This document shows positions 48,501 to 60,500 of a DNA stretch of 64,000 nt, one piece after another. Source of the stretch: Acorus gramineus (Eukaryota > Streptophyta > Magnoliopsida > Acorales > Acoraceae). The position numbers were made by a program, and so were the translations under genes. Position 1 is the first letter of the stretch, and each line of letters opens with the position of its first letter. Under the pieces are notes generated by a model that was not told the DNA's origin, searched no databases, and saw only the letters and a program-made list of their open reading frames with translations. The stretch covers positions 9,820,690 through 9,884,689 of the forward strand of contig CM060854.1 in NCBI GenBank assembly GCA_030737835.1, in the 5' to 3' direction.

Positions 48501-51500
48501 CAAGTTTAGGCTAAACAAAGAGAGGTTGATGAACTTCTTAAAAGCTTACAATGGCTTCATTTTTTTTTAATAGAGTTTAGTGTATTATAAATAGTTCTTC
48601 ACTATTTTGATTTTTTAATGTTTTATAAGTAAACATTTGGAATACAGTTTGTATTGTTATGTTTTTACATGAAGTCAAAAGGTTTTAAAAAATATTTTAA
48701 ATGTTTAAAATTTTAAATGATTATTCAATATATAGTTATAAATGTTTGGTTGGATCATGAGTGTTGGGTTGTATCATAAATATAAAAAAATCACACAGTA
48801 TTTCGGTTGGGTCCATAGGATCGGGTCGGATGGACCCAGACCGGATCCGTTTTGATTATCGAGTCTTTTGGATCCAGTATTTTTATCTTTTATCTGATCG
48901 CGTTCAGGTCGAGTCCTGATTGATTCGCGACTCGTTGACAGACCTACTTGAGATCCGATCTAGACCGGACAATAAAAATGAGTCCACCCTAACCCCACCT
49001 GACCCGTTGACGGGCTTAGCCACGTAGCATTTCCCAATGATGAGTTCTGCATTCGGAGCCAGAGGAGGGAAAAGAAACAGAAGAATGAGCCTCCATTTCC
49101 TTTTCCCCGGAGGATTCTAACCTAGAAAGTTTTGTGTTTCAAAATGATGATCCAGGTATCCAAAAGACAAATACGACCGCAGATGGTGGCCAGTTCTAGG
49201 AAAGGCATCATTGCCCCCGCTCGATACCCGTTCAACAATAAAAGGCAACTCCGGCTACGACGTGCCGTCGGTGGTCATGGACACTGCCGACAGCGGCGAC
49301 ATGTACAACCTGTGGAACAATGTGCTCAAGAACCCCATTTTGGGGTACCATGTTTACCTTCACTTCATGGAGATCCAAATCCTCAATGCGAGTCAGTCGA
49401 GACTAATCGACATATACTTCAACAACAAGATATTCATGACAGGTTTCCAGCCCAAGTACCTGTACACCGACACCCTCTTCAACGCCGACCCCCTCTCCGA
49501 AATCCCCAATGCCTTCTACAACCTCAGCGCAAGCAACGGCTCTACTCTTCCCCCGCTCTTGAACGCCGCGGAGCTCTACGCCGCCATCAATTGGGCGATA
49601 AACGCCTCCACCTTTGGCCAAGACGGTATGCTTGAAACTCCTTCCCATTGTTTGATTCGAGAATAGGGAATAGCAAAAAAATGGGTGTTTGGAAGGCTAG
49701 AATTATTACGATTCTTAATGTTAGAATTAACTGATATAATTAGTTCTGCTACCTCTCGTAATTAAGTTATTTCATGTTATTCAACCTTTTTGAATATGTG
49801 GGCTTTAAATCAACTGTCATCACTAAATCTTATAAATCAAGGGACCCATATGTCAAATCATTTTTTTACATTTTATAAATTCTTATCCACACTTTATTCA
49901 CATTCAATTTATTTACGATCAACCAAACAACAAAAACTTCATTATAACATTTCCCAACGAGAATAAATAAAAACACAACCCAACAAAAAAATCATTTATT
50001 CCTTATCCATATTAGAATAGTTATAAACCTCAGAATAACTTAATTTTCTATCCAAAGAAGCCCTGCCTTGTGGAAAATGGTAATGGATACATATTCTGTC
50101 CTTTCTATGGTCCTAATTGAGAATATGATTTCTCTGGTCAAGTATATACTAGGGAAACTGCAAGAATATATATATTCAATTCATTCGAATATATGCTTTA
50201 TCTTTTTGTGAAGACATTTACTTCATTACGCAAATATATAATTTTTAAGAAATTCAAAATATGTTAGGACTACAAAAGTGACTGTGGAATGTTCATGGCA
50301 ATTTTCTTTCTTTCTTTCTTTCTTTCTAGGGAAGATAGGAACTTTATTACCAAATTTTTTTTATTGATTTAAAGTTTTAGGAACAAAAGGGAAAAAAAAA
50401 AGTTGTCAAAGTAGTAGATGAGCATTCTACTATGAAACTATCTGATTGATATAGTACAAGATGTGAAGACCCGCAAGAGTTGTTGGGGCAAGAAGATACG
50501 AAGAGAGCAGGTTGAGAGGGCCTGTGGAAGGCCTAAACTTCTAAGGACCATAATTATTTATATAGGTGTCGGAATAACTCATTATATATGATTTTGATGC
50601 AACTCGACTCTTATGTGGGCTGAGTGCATGTACCAAAGAAGGATAATAGATCACAGACAACAGAGCCATCGCAAGATCACTATCAAATAGTGATTCCCCA
50701 TCTCGTGGTTGGAGGATATGCTAGACATATTGTCTGGGCGCACAGATCTTCACAAAGGTTGATCTAAAGCGTAAATATCACCGGATTTGCATAGGCCTGG
50801 ACAAGAGTGAAAGGCTTCCTTCAAGAGCAATGAGGTTCTGTGTGAGTGATTGGTGATGCCTTTTGGAGGTTAATGAATTACTTATTAAAACCTTTCATTG
50901 ACAGATTTGTAGTAGTTTATTTTGATGATATTTTCATATATATAATTTAATGAAGGGGAAGCGTATACCCCATGTGAGGAAGGTACTAATAGTCTTACAG
51001 AAAAAGAAGTTGTACAATAACTTAAAGAATGCAGTTTCATGATGCTCAACTTGTCTTCTTTTTTTTCTTTTTTGATAAATACGGTAGGCGACCCCCCTTA
51101 TATTAATAAAGGCGAAAGCCCAAAGCAAAGTTGCAAAGCAATAAAAACAAATGACATAAACAAATAGAGGCCACCCGGAAGACCCCCGTAGAAAAGTCTT
51201 CTACCAGTTGGAGTTTGTTGTTAGGCTAATAGGATTCAATTTGATGAAGAGAAAGTTCAAGCTGTCCATGAATGATCTACCCCAAATACTGTCGGTGAGG
51301 TTCGTAGTGGACTGTGATGTATTACTGGAGGGTGTATGGGCCCTCCTATCTGAAGAGGGAAAGCTTGTGACCTTCTAAAGCAAGAAGCTCAACGACACAA
51401 TAAAGAAATGAACCACATACAAGCTGGAGTTTTATTCAGTAGTGCACAAACAGAGACGTGAACTGGATGCATGGTACAAAGAAACGACCCGGTTCGGGGG

Positions 51501-54500
51501 GGTGCTAACCATTTAACCGTTTAAGGCACAAATTTTAAAACATGCTTAATATTGCTTTTTTCAAAGAATAATTTTGCTGAACCATATGCCTTTTGTAGGT
51601 GTTACATGGTTAGGTTAAAAATATTTCAGATGGTCTGCCCTTTTTTTTAAGGGAAAAAATCCAAATAACCCCTCGTAAATTTCCTGAAATCCATATAACC
51701 CCCTGACTTATCCTAAAGTCCATATAAACCCCTAAAAACATCTATATAAATAAAAAAAAACCCTTGAGTTATATTTCCGTTGATAGATGAGGAATATTCT
51801 GTTTGGTTAACCTCGAGAGAAAACACAGTATACCAGAAGAACCCCCTATAATTTGCGAAAAATCCTGTGTAAATAACAGATTTACTCCTCCAAATAGATT
51901 ATAAAATCCTATCCGGGGGGGGGGGGGGGTGTAAAATCATCATTTTTTAATGATTTTTCATATTTTTTAACACATTATAAGGTTATTTTGATATATTATG
52001 TTTTCATCCAGGGTTAACGTGACAAAATATTCACAGAATAATCATAATCTGTCAACAAAAATTTAACTCACGGGGCTATTTGGATTTACATAGGGGTTTT
52101 TAGGGGGTTATATGGATTTCAGACAGTTTACAAGGCGTTATATGGATTTTTCCGTTTTTCAATGTATATATCGAGTCAACTTAAAATGTGTGTCTCTAAT
52201 TCTAAAATATTTTTCTGATAAGTCCAACTACATTTTAAACTCCAAACTGATCACTTCTAATGTGGTACAACTTAATAAAAAAAAATGAAGGAACTTGCTT
52301 TTTGCTACCTGAAGTTGTGTATTATTATTGAGATTAAAAATCTGTCAATAGGACGACTTCGTGAACCAGGTAATTTCATGGTCTACTTTCAGTAATGTAT
52401 ACTTGGTTAATTGTATCCCAGTTGATGCAATTCAACAAATCAAATGGGCATACGGCGTAAAGAGGAATTGGATGGGTGATCCATGCCTTCCTCATGCTTA
52501 CTCTTGGGAGGGATTGGCTTGCAGCAATGACAATCTGCCTAGAATAATTTCTTTGTAAGTAAGATGGAAGTGTATCTACATGAATAAAGGCAAATATTCA
52601 ACTATTGTAATACTAACTAATATATATTAACTGCATTTTTATCCTTCAGGAACTTGTCTTCCAGTGGACTTAACGGGAAGATATCTGCTTCCTTTGCTGA
52701 CCTTAAACTGATTCAGACCCTGTAAGTAATATAAGAGCATTCTAAAAAAACATTGCTTCAAGCGTATTTTTGGCAAATTCAACATCTTTGATTACTTCTA
52801 TACTCTGTTGCATGCAATCCATTGCATTGTAATTATATTTTTCAGGGATCTATCAGGCAATAATTTGGTGGGCAATATACCTGATTTTCTGGCACAACTG
52901 TCATCGTTGACGCTTCTGTAAGTTAGCTGTAATCAGTCAATCTTTATGTAATATTTCTTAAGAAAATCCTTACCATTCTTTTTGCAGTTTGGTAAGAGGA
53001 TGCACCAGATTTTACTCCTATTTGACCATTTTAAACGTGACCGATCTTCTTGTTTATCAATATGAGCAATTAAGAAAACCACCTTCCATATATCAGATGC
53101 CACACCATAAAATGATCTACGATCAAGACCCAGTTTATGCGATATACCACCTAACACATGCAATATTGGGGCGATCGTAGTCATAAATCGAAAGCTTCTC
53201 AAACGTTTGTTCCTGCGATGGTTTGGGCTATTTGGCTCACTTGAAATCAAGCGGTGTTTAATGGGTCAAAAGTATATACAGACTTTATTAAGATGTGGGG
53301 TACCATGCTCGCGGGGGCATCGAGTGTTGGTCTTGTGGGAGGGAAAATTTGCATTGAGGAATAGCTCTTAGTAGTTGTATTGTCTGGTAGGTAGAGCCCT
53401 CCTCTACTGTATCTGGGCATGCCCTCTCAGGGGCGTGATTTGTATTTTCCCTTCCGGGTTTTGTCCTAATCTTAATACAATCTTGACAATAGCCTACCAT
53501 TTATCCAAAAAAAAAAAAAAAAACACATGCAATATCAAAACCATATATATTGTTAGACAGTCAATACCAATTCATCAAAGGTACAATTATTATGTGCCCC
53601 CTTTTTTACCAATCAAGGTTCATACTACTCCATGGCCATGCAATCAGTAGTTTACTTTTACCTTTTCTGAAGTTTTTTTTTATTGTTCAAATGGTTGAGG
53701 TGTTTTCCTTTTAACTTAGAGTGGGCAGATCCTATACTTTGTTTTTTTTTTTTTCTAATATTTTCTTTGTATAACTTAATCCAAACACTGAATGTCATGG
53801 TTTGATTTGAATTTTTGAAATCTGATGACCCTATCATCTTGGAATGATGATCTGGACTTTAGGATTACATAACTTCTTCTGATTCTGGCATTAAAGCTTC
53901 ATAGTCTCATGATTGTAAGCGGTGAAAATAGAAAAGTTATCCAATCTATTAAACTAGAGCTAGAGAACATGCAGGTACCTATTTTCAGGGTTTACATACG
54001 AACTGTTGTTATATATTGAAATAATCATTTCCATTCCATATGCATTTTTCAAGCATAGATTAATAATTCAAAGATTGCCATCGTGACACAATAATGAACT
54101 GGGTACAATAAGTTAAAATCCATGTCTGATGGGGACTGCTGACTACGTGTGGCAAACGTGTCCTTTTTCATTGAACTCAAATGATCCACTATTACTAATA
54201 CAAGTGATTGTCTTAAGAAAAGTTAGAAGCAGAGGCTATAGATGAGAGGTTAACTTCTTCGAAAGAAAACACTCCACATAGATGCCTTAGAAAGGAATAT
54301 TTTTCTTAATGCATTTATTTATTATTGTCATTCATATATCCCTAGAGGATTTGTATTCATATTTCCGTAGAGGACTTGTTCTCCTATATGCTTTATAACA
54401 TTATGTTTTCCTTCCCTTTTCATTTGTTAAGTTTCTGCTGTCATAATCTTCCTCAAGTTATCTTTATAATGCATCTTGAGAAGTTAAAATTTCGCATTGA

Positions 54501-57500
54501 ATCTTGTAAGAGAAAATGCATCACTCCAGTATTCTCCTTCTTTAGAACTGCCTCTTAGAGACATTTGGTTTTTGATATACCTGCTTGTTTCTTATTTTAA
54601 ATGCTCTGTTGATTAACAGTAAGCAATTGAAGTGGAGGTTGAAATTAAATAAGAAACCAATTAGGTGGTAGATGACAATGCCATATCCAACGGCTAACAG
54701 TCACCCTTCCTTTTTCTTCTTACATCAAATTTTCATGTCATCTATAATTTCATTGATTTTGACCATGGTTTAACGTTCCTTGCTATTATAAAAAATAGAA
54801 TGGATGATGTTTTATGGGAAAATGATATGTCCAGCCCCTTGTGCAGTTCCATCCGCAGCCTACATCGGTTTTATTTTTAAATTATATGCTCTCCCATTGA
54901 AGAACATATTGTTATATGAAATGAAATATATACTAAGATACAATAGTGTATTTTTTTCGCTTTGAAAAAATAAATTTTTTTATACCGTACAATATGATAG
55001 AATCCTATACACTATGATAGCATAGTATATCATAGTGTATGAGACATAGACATGGTTGCAAAACCGACTGAGTGTATCAGCGCTCTATTTTTTGCAGGAA
55101 TTTGGACAACAACCACCTAAGCGGGTCAATACCTTTGCCTCTTCTACAGAGACAATCACTTACTCTCGGGTTTGATTTAATCATGAAAACCATACATTTC
55201 ATAAAGAGAATTCATAATATGCATCCACCCATTAGTTGACTTATGTCAGTGTCTTAGTTGGCATGGTTTCAAAATATATGACAAAATTGCCTAACCCATG
55301 ACATGATTTGCAACATCTGTTGGCCCTTAAGTAAAGCTTGCCATATTGTTAGCTTGACTTATGTACATACTTCTCTACTCTATATATCATGGTTTGAAGT
55401 GGTTTAGAGAGGTCAAAGAGAGATTGCGAGAGAAAAGAAAGAAAGAAAAGGAATGGAAAACGAGTTGGATATATGTATTTTTATTTGCTTTTATCAGCAA
55501 AAATGAATATAGATATGGATGTCAATCAAATATGTAAATCAATATCTATATTTGGTTTAACGAAGACGAATATGATTAAGATATTAATAATAATCATCTT
55601 AATTCACTATAAATTAAGATTCAATTTGATATTAATAATATCATAAACCAATACATTTAATATGTATGTTATCATAGTGTGAACAAGCATCATGTTCAAA
55701 AAAGGGGAATGGATATGGACACGAATATGTTTTATCATTTTCAGAATCTACGTCCGTATTTGTTTTCATAATCAATATGGATAAAACTTGTATAAGAAAG
55801 CGTGCTTGATTCACCTCGGGTTCCATTCCCCAACTCAAATCTTTTTTTCATAAAAAAAAAAAAAATTGCATAAGAAAATGGGTATTCGATGGATATTCCC
55901 CTAATAATTACATCAAAATTTCAGCGTCAGCTTCTACACAGTAATAGTTATTCCATTCATTGAATTTTATGTCAAATTTTTTTCAAGTATTCTAAGATAC
56001 TGGTGTTTTTTATGTCAGTGTTATTGGCAATCCAGAACTCTGTAAATCAGAATCATGCCAGAAGCACTCAAAGCATATTTGGATCATTGTGGTTGTTGCA
56101 GTAGTCATCGCCACAACACTCCTTTTGCTTGTTTTGTGGAAGTTGTTATGTTTGAGAAGAAAACAAAAAGGTTAGACTGAAAAGATTCCATGTTCATATT
56201 GTTCAATTTTTTCAAGGCATCGTTGTATGATTTAGTTGTCAATTGTTTATATGGATCAATTTGGAAAACATGATGGTTTTAATCAAATTGAGTTGAAAGA
56301 AGTTTGAATGTATTTTTAAAATCCATTTCAGTTATTATTATATTGAAACTCCTTGATCACTTGAATTAAAAAATATCATCTTCAGTTTGAATTTTCATTA
56401 TTTATTTTCTTGCGCATATGATTATTGGCCATTGATTGAAGCAAAAATTTTAACTACTAGGCTGCATCCCATGCAAATGGGTAAGGATATACAAAAGCTA
56501 ATCACGTTGGGTAGAAAATTCATATTCACAACACACACACACACACACACTTCACGGTTTGAGAATTTGCATACAAATTCACTACGGTATGCACAATTTT
56601 TATGACACCAAGCTAGCTCATATTAGTGTTTAGATGCTAAAACACTTACCTATTGACATGGTATGGAATCTAAGTATGTCAATTGTCCAATATGCAAGAT
56701 TTAAATAACGCTTGCATTCTCTCTTTACGATCTCTGAAAGTGACAAGAATCCTAAAGTCTTGATTTTAAAGTTTTTTTTTAAAATTCCATCATTTCTCAT
56801 CCCTACCATGTCACATGATCACCCCAACTTTAGTTTCTATATTTAAGCTTGTTAATTATCTTAAAAATGTTTGTATCTATTTCAAATCCCAAAATATCCA
56901 AAAATCTGATAAGTATCTTGTAACACCTCCCTTCCAGGTTTTCCCTATGTGTTGCATGTTTCTTGAGGTTCATGGAGCTCCTTCTCTCTTTTCTGTGACG
57001 GGTCCTTTGATATTTTGTTTTTTTTCATGGGTTTTCTTTGATCCTTGGAAATTATTAATTTGGTCTGATGAGAATCTATTGTCTACAATACCTGCTTTGA
57101 TGCAATGGTTGATCTGTACTTCATCCAAAGTCTGCATGAAACTCTTCTCTTCAAATAGTTTTGATATTGGGTTTCCTAAGATTGCTTTTTTCTGATTTGA
57201 ATGGTGGTGTAGGACTCACTGAAGTTAGTGGCCCCATCCATCAAGGAGAACATATGAATTGCTTCGGTGTGGGTTTCTCTACCTCTCTAAGGAAGAACAC
57301 AGATAGTGCCTTCAAATATAATTACTCAACTTCTGCTGATGGCTCAACCATAAAGGGAGAAACTAGGGATGGCTCCTTCCGCTTGGATAATTTGGAGTTT
57401 ACAGATGCTGATGTTGTCACAATGACCAACAACTTCACAAAAGAAATTGGCAAAGGAGGTTTTGGGACTGTTTACCTTGGTGAGAAATCTGATGGTACTC

Positions 57501-60500
57501 AAGTTGCTGTCAAGAGGCTTAAAGAAATGTCACAAGGGAGTAGGATGTTCTTAAATGAGGTGAGTTTTTCATTTTGACACCTGTTTACATTTTTAATTAG
57601 TTTTGAGGAAACAAATGTTGACACCCTGCACATTTCTCCATCGTGATTTGATTTTTCCTACTTCTAGTGTAGTATATATATTTGTGATGCACATCAGTTT
57701 GTTACTGTTAATGTGAAATTTTGGCATGCCTTGCTAAATTCTTTTGAGAATGGACCGACCATATCCCCTGTCCCTTTCTTTGCCATTTTGTTTTCACTTG
57801 GATGCTAGTACAAGTGCAAAGTTGCCTATGTATTCCCTAAAATCTCACATGGCATTCTAAAGAAACCAGTATTGGTGTTGTGGATGACCTCTTGAGTCTT
57901 CTCACCACATTGGGCTGCATAGAATGTAGATATCATTAAGGGTCATCAGCTATTGGCTTGGAAGCATAGTTGTCTGGGCGGCGCCTAGGCGACTAGGTGA
58001 TCCAGATGGACCTAGGCGACCGCCTGCCAAATAGCATGTTAATTAACCCGGCGCCTGGGCTTACCTACCCCCCTAAATCACGCCTAGCTCGTCTTAATCA
58101 TGCATAGCCCGTCCAATCCCTCGCCTAACCTAAAAAATAAAAGAAAAAAAAAAACATGATCGAAAGATTGAAACATCACTTACCCTGTCGGCCAACAGTG
58201 CAGCAAATTCTCCCGGTCCCAAGTGAGTCTCTCTATTGATTTTTTATCTCTCCCTCCTATCTCTGCTCAAAATTTCTAAACTCTTATCTCATTCTCCCTC
58301 AATCTCTTTCCCCTTTTCTCTTTATTTAATGCCACTAGGGTTATATTAAGTTTGTTGAAATGGACATGCACCAATAAATTACATCTATGTGTTTTTTATT
58401 TATAAATAGCATTCTTCATTTTAAGTAGTATTCCTGGAAAAATTAAAGAATGGATAAGCAGATAAATAACTTTAATATAATTATCAATTTAAATAATAAA
58501 ATCTTAATTAAGCGCCGCCTAGGCACGCCTAGATGGCTAGGCGGTTGGCCACCACTTAGGCTCGCCTAGGCGGTTGGCCACCACTTAGGCTCGCCTAGCC
58601 GCCCAGACAACTACACCCGGAAGAGATGTAATTAACAGAGATGTAACCTATGTTGAGTCTACTATGCAACTTCTAGCAAACTGAGTGATTTTCTAGGAGA
58701 GGTGGTGGAGGTGTCTTTTGAGGTTTAATTGATTTTCAAGGAGAGGTGGTGGAGGAATCTTTTGAGGCCAGACAACAGAAATTGATGAAGAGGTTCAGGA
58801 ACAAAAACAACCCAAGAAGTGACCCTTAGACAGAACCAAGAGGACCCATCAAGAACCAATTCGTTATGGGTTTGAGGATATGGTACACACTTACCATTGA
58901 TGATGGTGATATGGTTATGTGAATGACTGGGAAGATGAAGTTGACTTAAGCATTGTGCCAAATGGAGAATTGTAAAAATATGGCCTAATATTCAAGTCAT
59001 GGAGATGCGATCTAAAGGAATGATTGGAGGACCTTTTAGGACGTGGAAAAGAAGGTTCGCCCAGACAAGGTGGATAGGTTTGAAATATCTCATCAATCAT
59101 TTGGATCTAGATAGTGATTTTTTGTCTCACCCAATCATCTGGACAAAGGCAGAAAATATGCAGATTTAAGATTCTAGTATTTGTGGACAAGGTGGAATTG
59201 CGAAAATAGTCTAGTTTCTTCTTTTCATCATGAAAATAAATGTATTTGTGTATGAGACATGAGACCTTTAAATTTTGCTGCCGCCCATGGACATAAGTAT
59301 TCTTTCTTTCTTTTTGGGTGAAGAGAATTTATTAAGTACAAAAATAATTACTTTAGGATTTACAAGGAAAGCTCACTGCTCCACCCTTACTCCTTAGAAG
59401 GGAAGCTTTAACTTAATGAGATTGCATCCCTAGTGAGCTGGGGAGGGGCTACACAGAGTAGATGTAGGCAATCTTGCTGAACCATGTAAATCATTTCTTT
59501 CATGTGATTGTTGGATCGTTTGTCCTCTTTTTCTAAACCTTCAAGGCCAGATTTATAATTCATGAACGGCTTCCATGCAACAATCTTGCTTTAGATATCT
59601 CTTCTGAATACAGTGGTGGCTCTAGGAATTTTTATATGTGGGGTCATTAAAATAAATAAATTTAACAAAAGTTTTAAAAAATCTACTCTTATCATATATT
59701 TATCAAAAACATAAACTTTTCTTTTGAAAATAGAACAACTTATATTAATAAAAAATAAATCATTAAAGAAAGGAGATCAAAGATTTTCAATATATAAACT
59801 TTCACAGTTGTCCTCGACGAGATTTCATATTTTAAAATCGTTGTATGATTATTTCATTATCAACATTATCGAATATGTCTTTTTCAATGTATGTGACCAA
59901 ACAATCATTCATCCATTAATCTTTCATTCTATTACACAATCAGCTCTTGATGATTTTCATTCCAAAAAAATTTCTTTCAATGCTTGTAATTGCAACCGGT
60001 AAAATCAACGCTAACCTCATAACCAAATAGACTAATGGATATATGAGGTGTTTCTTTGTCTCCACCAACTTTCAAGGTCACAAATTCCTTTTAATTCTAA
60101 AAACTCATTGTTGGAACGCATATGAATAATATGATTCTGAAGTTGATTGTCAAGTGCCGTAAAGTTTGCTACAGAAAAATCAGATAGATAAGGCCCAACA
60201 AAATGAAACAACTTATATTTATCATAAGCAGAAAATGAGTCACATAGATCCAAGCAAGTTACACAAAAAAGTTACTCAGTATTCACCTATGTAAAACGGT
60301 TGTTAAGCTCTTAAAGTTGTATATCTATAACTGCATAGACTAGCTCAACACGTAATGATGTAATTTTGTAATTTGTAGAGCTCTACATCGTGACCTCCCA
60401 CGAACTACAGAAATATCATGTTTGGTGTCCATTATTTTTTTCTTTTTTAATGTGGGGTAGAGTTTTTAATGGGTCAATGATATGTTTAAGAGTGTTGATA

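Larger units (their letters stand above)
40169..49155 (+). other. Receptor kinase intron 2 (8,987 bp), filled with MITEs
   Basis: Donor AAG/GTCAGT, acceptor GATCCAG/G. The intron contains Tourist-like MITEs (40973-41405 and the nest 41960-43435), hAT MITEs (44328-44711, 45367-46396 and the nest 47749-49018), a family D copy and an inverted-repeat element near 46875-47462. The first 800 bases and 43440-44320 hold no recognised element. Confidence 0.85.
49626..52421 (+). other. Receptor kinase intron 3 (2,796 bp)
   Basis: Donor ACG/GTATGC, acceptor TATCCCAG/TTG. Holds a family B-like MITE, a decayed Ty3/gypsy fragment with a LINE/SINE tail inserted, and a Mutator-like MITE. Confidence 0.85.

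Noticed and set aside
49132-49635. 167-codon open frame
   Set aside because: Out-of-frame shadow of receptor kinase exon 3; the neighbouring frame encodes the malectin-like sequence.
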